Made by a program: the position numbers and the translations under genes. Shown here in pieces: positions 17,951 to 26,355 of a DNA stretch of 53,388 bases. This DNA comes from Verrucomicrobiota bacterium (lineage in GTDB: Bacteria; Verrucomicrobiota; Verrucomicrobiia; Chthoniobacterales; UBA10450), in the NCBI GenBank assembly GCA_019244415.1, contig JAFASN010000085.1:1-53388 (forward strand). The letters are read 5' to 3'. The first letter of the stretch is position 1. Every line of letters starts with the position of its first letter. The notes under the pieces were generated by a model, which was not told the origin of the DNA, did no database searches, and saw nothing but the letters and a program-made list of their open reading frames with translations.

Positions 17951-18414
17951 AGTTAAAAGTTAAATGGTTCGGTAAAGTAAATGGGCGGACATCGTGATCG
18001 TACTAATCACGAAGGGGCAGAAGATGGTTCTTCCGGAGCTATTGCGCCGAAAGAAACGTTATTGTGAGCTGCGCCAATATCCGCCGAGGCCGTGTGACAC
18101 GCGGACGAGGAAAGAATCGAGATAGCGCACCCCGCGAACAAACACGCGCCTGCGATTCGAGGCAAGACAAATTTTTGCGTTTGTTCTACCGGAAGTAAAA
18201 GCACGACACATCTACGTAGGTACAAACCGATAAAAGAACAGTGTTTTACGCTCGCCGCTCGACTTTGGATGCAACTAAATTTTCTCAACCCTGAAGCAGC
18301 GCGCCAAAAGTAGTTCATCGCAGAACCGTTTTGTTTCTTTGCATCCAGCCACGGGCGGCTCCGCGTATCAGTATAGCTCAGGCCAAGTGCCCGGGAACGC
18401 AGAAAGGATATTGT
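17951..18414. promoter_or_regulatory. Divergent intergenic region upstream of the trp operon
   Basis: This 464-bp stretch separates aroF-trp (minus) from the VPDSG-type gene (plus) and must hold both promoters. I see a short dyad, CGTGAT-N7-ATCACG, at 17993-18011, about 43 bp before the aroF start, which could be an operator. There is no Trp-rich leader peptide, no clear attenuator with a T-run and no T-box signature. A weak minus-strand frame occupies 18007-18318. AGAAAGGA at about 18401 is a plausible ribosome site for the plus-strand gene. Confidence 0.4.
18007..18318 (-). CDS. Possible small lipoprotein-like ORF
   Basis: A 103-codon frame lies in the trp upstream region. Its C-terminal half (a TTG start near 18162 would give about 52 residues) reads like a short lipoprotein, with RIAGACLFAGCAISI containing a lipobox-like FAGC and then a Ser/Ala-rich tail. 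The N-terminal half looks random. I recognise no family, and the frame may be non-coding leader sequence of the trp transcript. Confidence 0.22.
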   Translation of the reverse strand: MNYFWRAASGLRKFSCIQSRAASVKHCSFIGLYLRRCVVLLLPVEQTQKFVLPRIAGACLFAGCAISILSSSACHTASADIGAAHNNVSFGAIAPEEPSSAPS

Positions 18415-18933
18415 ATGTCACTACGCCGCCTTGCCATGGTTGTTTTCGGGATTTCGGTCGCGCTCTCTGTGGCGCGGGCAGATGACGTCCTGCGAATCAC
18501 AGAAACGGGAGAAGGTTTCAACGACCTTAGCGCGACCTACAACGGCGCTCCACTTACTGTCAGCTTAAGTGGGACGCCAGATGCCTGGACCGTTCAGCTG
18601 CCGAACGGTTATGTTTTCAACAGCAATGTGATTGGCCAGGGAGTCTTTTTGAACGAGCCAGAGAGCACGTCCTTGTTCGATCAGGTCAATGTTCCACGGG
18701 CAAACTTCCTTACCTGGATCAGCGATATTCCGGCCACTGGCGCAATAGGGACCAACACGTTTACTTTCAACGGCGCAGGCACGGGACCGGATGGCAAACA
18801 TTTCGACCTGATCGTGGCGAACTCCGGTTCGCGAGTGCCCGATACTGGTTCCACCATGGCGCTCCTGGCCGCCGGGCTCGGCGCGATCGCAGTCGTGGCG
18901 CGCAAGCGCATTCATCGAGGAGAATTTATCTAA
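18415..18933 (+). CDS. Secreted protein with VPDSG-type C-terminal sorting signal
   Basis: The 172-residue protein begins at the ATG at 18415 (MSLRRLAMVVFG). It has a signal peptide cut after ARA, then a beta-rich, Thr/Asn/Gly-rich region of about 120 residues with no family I recognise. The end is VPDTGSTMALLAAGLGAIAV followed by the basic ARKR. This tripartite tail (motif, helix, basic cluster) is the VPDSG/PEP-CTERM arrangement known from Verrucomicrobia, in which an exosortase-like enzyme processes the protein for surface or matrix display. The Ser of VPDSG is Thr here. It lies 40 bp before the ferritin-like gene. Confidence 0.75.
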   Translation: MSLRRLAMVVFGISVALSVARADDVLRITETGEGFNDLSATYNGAPLTVSLSGTPDAWTVQLPNGYVFNSNVIGQGVFLNEPESTSLFDQVNVPRANFLTWISDIPATGAIGTNTFTFNGAGTGPDGKHFDLIVANSGSRVPDTGSTMALLAAGLGAIAVVARKRIHRGEFI

Positions 18934-18973
18934 GGGGCAGGTGCTCCGTTAGTAAAGAGTAGAAAGGGAAAGA

Positions 18974-19900
18974 ATGAATCTAGAAGAAATCACGAAGGAA
19001 TTACAAACAAGGGGAACAAACCGTCGCCAAGTCTTAAAGCGATTGGGGCTTGGAGCAGCGGGATTGGCTGGCGTCAACCTGCTTACTTCCATAGCTAAGG
19101 CAGCCGACCGCGACGGCGATGCAAGCAGCAGCAGCAGCAACCAGGACGTTACCGTCCTTCAGTTTGCACTTAACCTGGAATATCTCGAAGCGGAATACTA
19201 CACCTACGCGACAACAGGTCACGGCATCGAAGCTTCCGGGATAGGTGTTTCGGGACAGGGCACGCCCGGTCCGACGCTAGTCAAGTCAAATCCCAAAGTA
19301 CCGTTCAAGGATCCAGACGTGCGGCAATACGCGCTGGAGATCGCGAAGGACGAACGCAATCACGTCAAGTTCATTCGCACCGCATTGCAGTCGTTTGGAA
19401 TTACTCCTGCGGCCAAACCGACGATCGATCTTGACAATAGCTGGAACGCCTTAGCTAAAGCAGCGGGAATCGCAAATAGCTTCGACCCATTCGCGGATGA
19501 CGTGAACTTCCTGCTTGGCTCCTTCGTTTTCGAAGATGTCGGCGTAACTGCTTACCATGGTGGGGCAACCTTGTTGTTCAACCGCACCGTGCTCGGCGCG
19601 GCCGCGGGCATTCTCGGCACGGAAGCGTACCATGCCGGGATCATCCGTGAACAGTTATACAGCTACCACAACAAGCAAATCGATGGCATCGTGCAGAAGA
19701 TCTCAAACGCTCGCAAAATGCTTTCCGGCGCAAATGATGATCAGGGGATAGTGATTGACGGCATGGCTAACCTCGTGCCGACGGACAACAATGGTATCAC
19801 TTTCGCGCGAAGCGTTCGGCAGGTGCTGAACATTGTTTATTTCGCGCAAAACGCGACGCGGGGCGGCTTCTTCCCGAACGGCATTAATCTCCCCAGCTAG
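18974..19900 (+). CDS. Tat-exported ferritin-like domain protein
   Basis: This 308-residue protein starts with a twin-arginine signal (NRRQVLKRLGLGAAGLAG, cleavage near AKAAD) and a Ser run. A ferritin-like four-helix bundle follows, with carboxylate/His ligands in NLEYLEAEYY, KDERNHVKF, FEDVGVTAYHGG and GTEAYHAGIIR. The family resembles the plant desiccation-related PCC13-62 group and many bacterial exported ferritin-like proteins of unknown activity. A metal or redox stress role in the periplasm is likely but unproven. It shares a strand with the VPDSG protein and is followed by a good terminator. Confidence 0.85.
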   Translation: MNLEEITKELQTRGTNRRQVLKRLGLGAAGLAGVNLLTSIAKAADRDGDASSSSSNQDVTVLQFALNLEYLEAEYYTYATTGHGIEASGIGVSGQGTPGPTLVKSNPKVPFKDPDVRQYALEIAKDERNHVKFIRTALQSFGITPAAKPTIDLDNSWNALAKAAGIANSFDPFADDVNFLLGSFVFEDVGVTAYHGGATLLFNRTVLGAAAGILGTEAYHAGIIREQLYSYHNKQIDGIVQKISNARKMLSGANDDQGIVIDGMANLVPTDNNGITFARSVRQVLNIVYFAQNATRGGFFPNGINLPS

Positions 19901-19925
19901 TTAGTCAAGGTAGTGGCGGATAAAG

Positions 19926-19953
19926 AACAGCCGGGGCCTAAGCTCCGGCTGTT
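19926..19953 (+). terminator. Rho-independent-type hairpin after the ferritin-like gene
   Basis: AACAGCCGG pairs with CCGGCTGTT, extended inward by three more pairs around a CTAA loop, so the stem is about 12 bp and GC-rich. Only a short T stretch follows. It sits 25 bp after the stop codon. Confidence 0.75.
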
Positions 19954-20105
19954 TCGCCGTACTATTGGCGAAGAAGCTGCCTGCGACGCGAGCGCCTGGT
20001 GCCATGTAGCTTTGAGTTACTGCCCGCGCGAACGTACTGGCAAATAGTTGAAAGAAGTGGAGTTCTTCTTGCTATTGGCCAACAGATCATCTAAGCCGTC
20101 AGCTG

Positions 20106-20699
20106 TTGCCTAACTATCAGGAATCTCAGCAAGCGACAGACCACGCGTTAATAGCTCGCGTGGCGCGGGGCGACGAAACTGCCTTCGCCGCTCTGTATGA
20201 TCGGCTGAGTGGCCCGCTTTACTCATTCGCCGTGAAGATCCTGGGCAATACTACAGATGCCGATGACGCCCTCCAGGAAGCCTGTGTCCAGATTTGGCGG
20301 CGGGCTGCTTCTTACGACGCCGACAAGAGCAGCGTATTTAGCTGGGCTGTGCTGATCACCCGGAGCAAGGTAATAGATCACCTGCGGGCGAAAGGCCGCA
20401 AGCAGAAACTCGTCGATGACATACTGGAGAGTAGTGAAGCCGTTGGTGTTAGCACTGCATCTGCTACTGAAAGTGCATCGGATATAGTAGGGAGAAGTGA
20501 CGAGGCCCTTAAGGTGCAGGCGATACTAGCTCAATTGCCCGCGGAACAACGCCAGGCGATTGAGCTGGCGTTCTTCGCTGACCTGACTCATCACGATGTT
20601 GCCCAAAAGCTTGGTGAACCTCTTGGCACAATTAAGGCGCGGATTCGCCGTGGATTATTGAAGGTACGGGACGCACTGCATAGATCGCCAACGGTATGA
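20106..20699 (+). CDS. ECF-type RNA polymerase sigma factor
   Basis: The 197-residue sigma-70-family protein has region 2 (DETAFAALYDRLSGPLYSFA, DADDALQEACVQIWR, SVFSWAVLITRSKVIDHLRA) and region 4 (LPAEQRQAIELAFFADLTHH, LGTIKARIRRGLLKVRDAL). Order and length are those of SigK-like ECF factors. The best start is a TTG at 20106. Its stop overlaps the anti-sigma ATG (ATGA at 20696-20699), so the pair is co-translated. The regulon is unknown; the secreted proteins just upstream are candidates. Confidence 0.9.
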   Translation: MPNYQESQQATDHALIARVARGDETAFAALYDRLSGPLYSFAVKILGNTTDADDALQEACVQIWRRAASYDADKSSVFSWAVLITRSKVIDHLRAKGRKQKLVDDILESSEAVGVSTASATESASDIVGRSDEALKVQAILAQLPAEQRQAIELAFFADLTHHDVAQKLGEPLGTIKARIRRGLLKVRDALHRSPTV

Positions 20700-21631
20700 T
20701 CTCGCACGAGCTACAGGAACAGGCTGCTTTGTATGCGCTCGGTGCGCTGGATGCGCATGGGGCGGCGGAGTTCGAGCGGACGCTTCAGGCTAATCGAGAC
20801 CTGCAACAGCTTGTGCGCGAACTTCGCGATTCAGTCGGCGCGATGGCATATGCAGCTGCGCCTGCGGTCCCGTCCAGTGAGTTACGGGAGCGTGTCCTGG
20901 AGAAAGTCGCGGCCGAAGCCCGGCGGCGGCAACTTCCGCGTGAACACAAGCAGGCATTAACGTGGTTGCCATGGGCAATCGCTGCCTGCCTTGTCGCAGC
21001 GTGTTGCGCCCTGCTCGTTAACCGCGCTCAGCTGAAGCAAACCGCAGTTGCATTGGGCCGCCGCGCGGCCGCGGCTTCTGCCGAACGCGACCAAGCGGAG
21101 AAAGCCGCTGCCGAAAACCGGCAGAGAGCGGAAGCTGCACAGTCGCAAATAGTACAACTGCGAGCAGAGCGGGATGCGCTCACAGCCAAGATCAGTCAAG
21201 TAGAAGAGCAGAATAACTCCGCGCGAATAGAAGCGGCCAAGCTCACCGCAGATCGCAACGCGCTGCAGGACAGGCTTGCCGCTCTGGAGCGTAATGCTAG
21301 TGTTGTTGTCGCGACACTTAACTCGAAGTTGCGGGAGGCTCCCGAAGCGTTTGCCACGCTCGTCTGGGATGGTGAAAAACAGCAGGGCGTACTTCGAACA
21401 AATGATGTTCCGGCGACTGCCGGCAACCAGGATTATCAGCTCTGGATCGCCGATCCTCGATACAAGGACCCGGTGAATGGCGGAGTCTTCAGTGTGGGTA
21501 AAAATGGAAAGGCGGAATACGTCTTTAAGCCGAAGCAGCGCATCACTTCGGCAACTGCCTTTCTCGTTAGCTTGGAACGCAAAGGCGGCGTCACCAAAGC
21601 GGAAGGTCCCATCGTTCTCGCGAGCAAATAG
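20696..21631 (+). CDS. RskA-type membrane anti-sigma factor with long coiled coil
   Basis: The 311-residue partner of the ECF sigma has an N-terminal sigma-binding helix bundle (ISHELQEQAALYALGALD, FERTL) without the zinc-finger HxxxCxxC. One membrane helix follows at about residues 90-108 (AIAACLVAACCALLV). An Ala/Glu/Arg-rich coiled coil of about 110 residues comes next. The C-terminal domain (FATLVWDGEKQQGVL, YQLWIADP, ITSATAFLVSLERKGG) matches the RskA extracytoplasmic fold. The coiled coil is unusually long for this family and may place the sensor domain away from the membrane. Release of sigma probably needs proteolysis. Confidence 0.88.
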   Translation: MISHELQEQAALYALGALDAHGAAEFERTLQANRDLQQLVRELRDSVGAMAYAAAPAVPSSELRERVLEKVAAEARRRQLPREHKQALTWLPWAIAACLVAACCALLVNRAQLKQTAVALGRRAAAASAERDQAEKAAAENRQRAEAAQSQIVQLRAERDALTAKISQVEEQNNSARIEAAKLTADRNALQDRLAALERNASVVVATLNSKLREAPEAFATLVWDGEKQQGVLRTNDVPATAGNQDYQLWIADPRYKDPVNGGVFSVGKNGKAEYVFKPKQRITSATAFLVSLERKGGVTKAEGPIVLASK

Positions 21632-21658
21632 CCTTCGCGCGGAAGCAACATGCCAGGC

Positions 21659-21674
21659 GAGCGTTCGGACGCTC
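21659..21674. terminator. Small hairpin between convergent genes
   Basis: GAGCGT-TCGG-ACGCTC forms a six-base stem with a TCGG loop in the 53-bp gap between the anti-sigma gene and arsS, which converge here. There is no T-run, so it is at best a weak bidirectional terminator. Confidence 0.35.
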
Positions 21675-21684
21675 CGCTGATTAG

Positions 21685-22638
21685 CTAAACCAGCGCGCCA
21701 CCGCAGCTTGAGCCTGCGCCGGCGGTGCAACCGAAGCAATGGTCACCCGTCAGGACTTCACGCGTCTCGACGCTGGTGTGCACGATTTCCCATAGGTGCA
21801 GCGAGCCGTTTGCACCACGCCAGTTCAGCTTCAGCATCTGGTTAAAGTCACAATCGAATACTTCGCCTGTCCAGCTCACGCTGATGGTATTACGGCACAT
21901 CAAGCCGTTAACAGTAGCAGCGTTGAAGTTGTCGATGAGTAACTGCATGTACTCATCGAGTTTATTGTTGTGCCGTAAGTACGAGGCAAAACGTGCGATC
22001 GGAAGATTAGTAATGGTGTAAAGCTTGTTGAATACTATTCCGAAATGCTCCTTTAGCTCGCGCTTGTAGTCCGCTTCGAGTTGTTCCTGCGGACCGGGCA
22101 GGAATGCGCCATTGGGATTGTAAACCAAGTGCAGGGGAAGATCATCGCGCAAGCCGTAGCCGAGTGAGTTAAGTAGCTGCAGACCTTTGATGCTGGCATC
22201 GAACACGCCTTCGCCGCGTTGTGCGTTCACGTTCTCCGGCGAGTAGCACGGCATTGAAGCGATCACTTCAACTTTGTGTCTGGCCAGAAACTCCGCGACG
22301 CCTTCATAGCCTGGTTGAAGCAGGATCGTTAAATTGCACCGGTCAATGACGTGACGGTGAAGAGCTTTCACCTTTTCCACAAGATAGCGGAAGTCAGGAA
22401 CCATCTCCGGCGCGCCTCCGGTAATATCCACCGTGGGAATATCCGTCTGATCAAGCCACTCGATGATGCGATCCATCGTGTCGCGCGCCATGATCTCCTT
22501 GCGCTTGGGCCCGGCATTCACATGGCAATGAACGCAAGTGAGATTGCACAGCTTCCCCACATTGATCTGCAACACTTCCGTGCGCGTGTGACGCAGCGGC
22601 AGGAAATGGGCGGCGAGCTGTTGCGCGAAACGGTTCAC
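21685..22638 (-). CDS. arsS: Arsenosugar biosynthesis radical SAM enzyme ArsS
   Basis: ArsS (317 residues) is a radical SAM enzyme thought to attach a SAM-derived adenosyl group to dimethylarsenic on the way to arsenosugars. The cluster motif CNLTCVHCHVNAGP is near residue 30, and TVDITGGAPEM follows. Family-specific segments are HLVYNPNGAFLPGPQEQLE and GIVFNKLYTITNLPIARF. The cysteine-rich end CFGCTAGAGSSCGGAL is the ArsS (TIGR04167) signature. The GTG at 22638 overlaps the aquaporin TGA (GTGA), giving the usual length; longer frames run into the aquaporin gene. Confidence 0.93.
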   Translation of the reverse strand: MNRFAQQLAAHFLPLRHTRTEVLQINVGKLCNLTCVHCHVNAGPKRKEIMARDTMDRIIEWLDQTDIPTVDITGGAPEMVPDFRYLVEKVKALHRHVIDRCNLTILLQPGYEGVAEFLARHKVEVIASMPCYSPENVNAQRGEGVFDASIKGLQLLNSLGYGLRDDLPLHLVYNPNGAFLPGPQEQLEADYKRELKEHFGIVFNKLYTITNLPIARFASYLRHNNKLDEYMQLLIDNFNAATVNGLMCRNTISVSWTGEVFDCDFNQMLKLNWRGANGSLHLWEIVHTSVETREVLTGDHCFGCTAGAGSSCGGALV

Positions 22639-23510
22639 GCCCGGTAGCCGGTGCGGAAAAAGGCGCGGTAAATTGCGCCCCCGATGAGGCCTCCCACGAT
22701 CGGCGCAATAATGTAAACCGTTAGCCACCCGAGGCCGTTGGTGCTGAAGGGCACACCGCGCCAGCCGGCTAGTGAAGAGAAAACGCGCGGAGCCAAATCG
22801 CGCGCTGGATTGAAGCAGGCCATGGTCAGCGGACCGAGCAGTGAGATCAAGATCGTCACCGTTAACCCGATGGTCGCGGCGGTGAGAATCTGTGGGCGCG
22901 TCAGATTGCGCTCGTCCGTCGAGCCAAAAATCACGAGCACAAGAATCGCCGTGCCGACCACTTCAGCGGTGAACGCTCGCGCCGGAGTCATCATCGCACG
23001 CGACGCATCAGTCAGCGCTTTGCCGCCGGGATTCGGAAAAAATTCACCGAAGACCATGGCGCTCGCTTCGCTGCCGGCCTCCCCACGCGTGATGTTGTTC
23101 TTCGCTTCATAGCTTTGCAATGCGCCGGCGAAGAGGAAGTACAGCAACGCCGCCGCCGCGAAAGCTCCGAGCATCTGCACGATGATGTACGGAATGACGA
23201 GACGCGCTGGAAATCGCGCCCATGCCGCCGAAGCGATCGTCACCGCGGGGTTCAAGTGCGCGCTGCTGAGTGATCCGGTGAGATAAATGGCCGTGGCGAT
23301 TCCAATTCCCCAGACGATCGCGACCTGAAACACGCCGACTTGCGCATTCACCGTCACGGCGGCTGCCACACTCCCGCAACCGAAGAAGACGAGCAGGAAA
23401 GTGCCAAAGAATTCGCCGATCGCCCATTTAGGAATCGGCGTACGCGCAATGTCGGCGCTCACGTGCGGCGGCGGCTCGGGGCGCGTCGCCCGCATGGTGC
23501 TTTGCGCCAT
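22635..23510 (-). CDS. Aquaglyceroporin-family channel (arsenical channel candidate)
   Basis: This 291-residue major intrinsic protein has six helices and the two pore motifs HLNPAVT and CFNPARD; Asp after the second motif marks the glycerol-facilitator class. Aquaglyceroporins conduct arsenite and methylated trivalent arsenicals. Placed between arsM and arsS with minimal gaps, it probably moves arsenicals in or out. An insertion of about 30 residues with FGEFFPNPGGKALTD sits between helices 3 and 4. The start is the ATG at 23510, six bases from the arsM stop; a longer frame would overlap arsM. Confidence 0.88.
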   Translation of the reverse strand: MAQSTMRATRPEPPPHVSADIARTPIPKWAIGEFFGTFLLVFFGCGSVAAAVTVNAQVGVFQVAIVWGIGIATAIYLTGSLSSAHLNPAVTIASAAWARFPARLVIPYIIVQMLGAFAAAALLYFLFAGALQSYEAKNNITRGEAGSEASAMVFGEFFPNPGGKALTDASRAMMTPARAFTAEVVGTAILVLVIFGSTDERNLTRPQILTAATIGLTVTILISLLGPLTMACFNPARDLAPRVFSSLAGWRGVPFSTNGLGWLTVYIIAPIVGGLIGGAIYRAFFRTGYRA

Positions 23511-23515
23511 AACGC

Positions 23516-24667
23516 TCAGCAGCAACCGCCGTCGCAGCAACTGCTGGCCTCGGTCGTCACTTTGTAATCCTGGCCTTTGGTTTCTTTCGGATGCCGAATG
23601 GAGGTGCGCGAGCAGTCGAACGGTTTCGCCTCGCTTAACGGAATCTCGTTCAACGGATCGACAAACTCGAAGAAACCGCGGTAAGGCGCTTTCTTGTAGA
23701 GGTTGTAGGTCTTATCACAAACTGCGTAGCGCACTCCGCGTTCCATGCGGTGATTGTCGTCATCGAGAACTTCACGGAATGGGCCGCGGTAAATCACCGC
23801 CTGGTTGCGCTCAACACAGGGACCCTGCTTGCCTTTGAAGGCTTCCACCATGACCGAGCGGAACTCGATTCCTTCCACTGTTTGCCACGGCGTCTCGTCA
23901 CGTTTAAGAATCTGGATTCCGTAGAAGCCGGCATCGCTGAATGCTTTCAGGAAGCCTTGTTCGGTCAGCGCGCCGGAAATGCAGCCGCTCCAGAGCTGCG
24001 GATCATTTTGTAAATGCTCCGGCACTTCTTCGTCGCTCACGATGTCTGAGATCACTGCGCGACCCCCTATCCGCAGCACGCGGAAAATCTCCTCGAAGAG
24101 TTGCCGTTTCGATTTCGGCTCGACCAGGTTCAGGACGCAATTCGAAACGACGACATCAACTGAATCGCTCGCCACCAATGGGTGTTTCACGCGAAGATCC
24201 TGCGCAAGCTCGTCAGCGCGGAGGAAAGACGCGGCATCGGTAATCGGGCGCGCTTTTAACTCGGCATCGAGCCGTTCCAGATCGAGCGCCAGATCCTGGA
24301 TGCGGCCTTTCCGGAATTCGGCGTTGTTGTAACCGACGCGCTCGGCCACGACCGGCGCGTTACGGCGCGCGACTTCCAGCATCTCATCAGTCATGTCAAT
24401 GCCGATGACTTTACCTTTCGCGCCGACAACCTGCGCCGCGATGAAGCAAATCTTGCCTGTGCCGCTCCCGAGATCGAGCACTGTCTCGCCCTCGCGCAAG
24501 TAACGGCTGGGATCACCGCAACCGTAATCGCGATCGATTACTTCCTGCGGAATGGCTTTGAGTAAATCGGAGTCGTAATCGACCGGGCAACAAAGTTTCG
24601 CCTCGGCGTTTTTGGCTCCGGCGGCATAGCGGTCGCGCACTGCTGCTTCTGCGTTGAGTGTGTTCAT
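23516..24667 (-). CDS. arsM: Arsenite S-adenosylmethionine methyltransferase
   Basis: ArsM (383 residues) methylates As(III) stepwise with SAM. The Rossmann core has VLDLGSGTGKICFIAAQ (SAM loop), VIGIDMTDEMLEVAR and DVVVSNCVLNLV. The arsenic-binding cysteines expected near LCCPVDYD, in SNCVLN and in SGCISGAL are all present. A C-terminal extension ends in SSCCDGGCC, the cysteine-rich tail found in many bacterial ArsM proteins. It is the first gene of arsM-aqp-arsS. No arsR repressor is adjacent; the 156-bp divergent gap upstream has only a distant GGATGCC/GGCATCC dyad. Confidence 0.95.
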   Translation of the reverse strand: MNTLNAEAAVRDRYAAGAKNAEAKLCCPVDYDSDLLKAIPQEVIDRDYGCGDPSRYLREGETVLDLGSGTGKICFIAAQVVGAKGKVIGIDMTDEMLEVARRNAPVVAERVGYNNAEFRKGRIQDLALDLERLDAELKARPITDAASFLRADELAQDLRVKHPLVASDSVDVVVSNCVLNLVEPKSKRQLFEEIFRVLRIGGRAVISDIVSDEEVPEHLQNDPQLWSGCISGALTEQGFLKAFSDAGFYGIQILKRDETPWQTVEGIEFRSVMVEAFKGKQGPCVERNQAVIYRGPFREVLDDDNHRMERGVRYAVCDKTYNLYKKAPYRGFFEFVDPLNEIPLSEAKPFDCSRTSIRHPKETKGQDYKVTTEASSCCDGGCC

Positions 24668-24823
24668 TTGGGATTAAAAGCGACGGCCGATTGGTTCGGC
24701 GCACAATGGTGTCAAAGGATTACGGATTGCGGTGAAACGTGGATGCCAACAAACGCGCTGTTCACGACGAAGATTCCAAAAAAACGGCATCCGGATCCGT
24801 TGGCGCGCCGTACTTGATCTAAC

Positions 24824-25570
24824 ATGCGCAAGAATTTTGCTCTGGTCCTTCTCCTGCTCGTCTTCGCCACTCAATTCGCCCGTGGCACTCCGAGCGGCCT
24901 GAATAATATTCCGACAGCCGACACCGCTCCGCAGGGAACATTCGTGCTGCAAGTTTACAGCACTGTCGGCGCGGAACGCGACAGCGACTTCAACATCGGA
25001 TTTAAGACCGGTTTGGAAGTCGATCCGCTGCGCTTCGAATTTGGCGCGGACAGCCACCTTTACCCGGGTGTGGACGGCCCGGTGGTTCTGCAAGGGAAGG
25101 TCGCCTTTCCCTTCGGTGACCATTTGCCGACGATAGCCGCCGGCGTTGCGAATGACGCTTTTACCGAATCGGAAAGAAATCGCAGCGGTCAGCCATTCGG
25201 GTATGCGGTCGTGACGGAAGATCTTGGCCTCCTGCGAGTGACGGCAGGTTGCGGCGTGCAGAATGGTGACGCGCTGCCATTCGTCGGACTTGATCGGACC
25301 TTCAAAATCTCCACGCCAAATCCGCAGTCAGTCGCAGGCGGCGCAGGCCGTGGGCCAGGCAGCGGTGACCGCAACGCCGCGCTTGTCACGCGCGATCTTT
25401 TCACGCTACGGGCGGATGCCATCGAACAACATGGAGGAGACTGGCTTTACTCAGCCGGTGTCCTCGTGCCGGTTTTCAAATATTTCGTCATCGAGACGTG
25501 GGGAAATTTCCCCAGCAACGGTGCGCCGCCTTCCGTGACGTTAAAAGGCGATCTCGTCTTTTCCTTCTAG
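24824..25570 (+). CDS. Predicted outer-membrane beta-barrel protein, unknown function
   Basis: The 248-residue protein has a clear signal peptide (MRKNFALVLLLLVFATQF, cleaved after ARG). Alternating-hydrophobicity strands follow with many aromatic ends (TFVLQVYSTVG, FNIGFKTGLE, LRFEFGADSHLY), and it closes on the barrel-type ending GDLVFSF. I recognise no named family. It is divergent from arsM and shares that 156-bp promoter gap, which could link it to the arsenic genes, but nothing in the protein shows this. Confidence 0.65.
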   Translation: MRKNFALVLLLLVFATQFARGTPSGLNNIPTADTAPQGTFVLQVYSTVGAERDSDFNIGFKTGLEVDPLRFEFGADSHLYPGVDGPVVLQGKVAFPFGDHLPTIAAGVANDAFTESERNRSGQPFGYAVVTEDLGLLRVTAGCGVQNGDALPFVGLDRTFKISTPNPQSVAGGAGRGPGSGDRNAALVTRDLFTLRADAIEQHGGDWLYSAGVLVPVFKYFVIETWGNFPSNGAPPSVTLKGDLVFSF

Positions 25571-25745
25571 CGTTCTCAAACAGCGAGACAGCTGGCCGGA
25601 GAAGCGCGACGCAGCCTGGCAGGTGGTTTTCGGAGCGCGTTCGCGCCTTCAACAACTCCGGTAGCGTCAGCAAACGTTTCATGAGCGTCCGGTTTTTACA
25701 AAGATTCGGCATCTCTCAACTGATCGGCGGCGGATTACTGCCACT

Positions 25746-26291
25746 ATGATCAAACGGTACTTAACACTTACGGCATTCTGTCTCGCGACGGCATCCGTTC
25801 TCATCGGCGCAGAAAACCCAACGGTTGGTGGCGCGCCCATGTATCCCGACAAAAATATTGTCGAGAACGCAAGTAATTCGAAAGATCACACCACGCTTGT
25901 CGCGGCTGTGAAAGCGGCGGGACTGGTGGATACCCTTTCCGGCAAGGGGCCATTTACGGTGTTCGCGCCGACGAATGAGGCGTTTGAAAAGCTGCCTTCC
26001 GGGACAGTCGATACTTTACTTAAACCTGAGAACAAAAAGAAGCTTGTCGGCATTCTCACTTACCACGTAGTAGCTGGGAAGCTTACGTCTGCCGATTTGG
26101 CGAAGAAGATCAAGAACGGCGGGGGCAAAGCTCATCTAAAGACAGTCAATGGGGAGAGCCTCACGGCGAAAATGGATGGCGATGATATCGTGCTTACCGA
26201 CGCGAAGGGTGGCATGGCGAAAGTCACGATCGCCGACGTCATGCAATCAAACGGCGTCATTCATGTCATCGATTCAGTCCTGATGCCCTAG
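25746..26291 (+). CDS. Secreted fasciclin (FAS1) domain protein
   Basis: The 181-residue protein has a signal peptide and one FAS1 domain at about residues 45-180. Visible motifs are HTTLVAAVKAAGLVDTLSG, FTVFAPTNEAFEKLP, ILTYHVVAGKL and the final GVIHVIDSVLMP. Bacterial single-domain fasciclins are small secreted or surface proteins linked to adhesion; a specific function is unknown. The 175 bp upstream show no gene. MsrB follows 64 bp later on the same strand. Confidence 0.9.
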   Translation: MIKRYLTLTAFCLATASVLIGAENPTVGGAPMYPDKNIVENASNSKDHTTLVAAVKAAGLVDTLSGKGPFTVFAPTNEAFEKLPSGTVDTLLKPENKKKLVGILTYHVVAGKLTSADLAKKIKNGGGKAHLKTVNGESLTAKMDGDDIVLTDAKGGMAKVTIADVMQSNGVIHVIDSVLMP

Positions 26292-26355
26292 CAGCGGTGC
26301 ATGCATGGGCGGTAAGAGACTCGCCGCCTGTGCTTCTGCACTTAGCGACGCAATC

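Noticed and set aside
17951-18330. A trp attenuator, T-box or TRAP leader
   Set aside because: There is no run of Trp codons, no T-box-like sequence, no GAG/TAG triplet series and no hairpin with a T-run.
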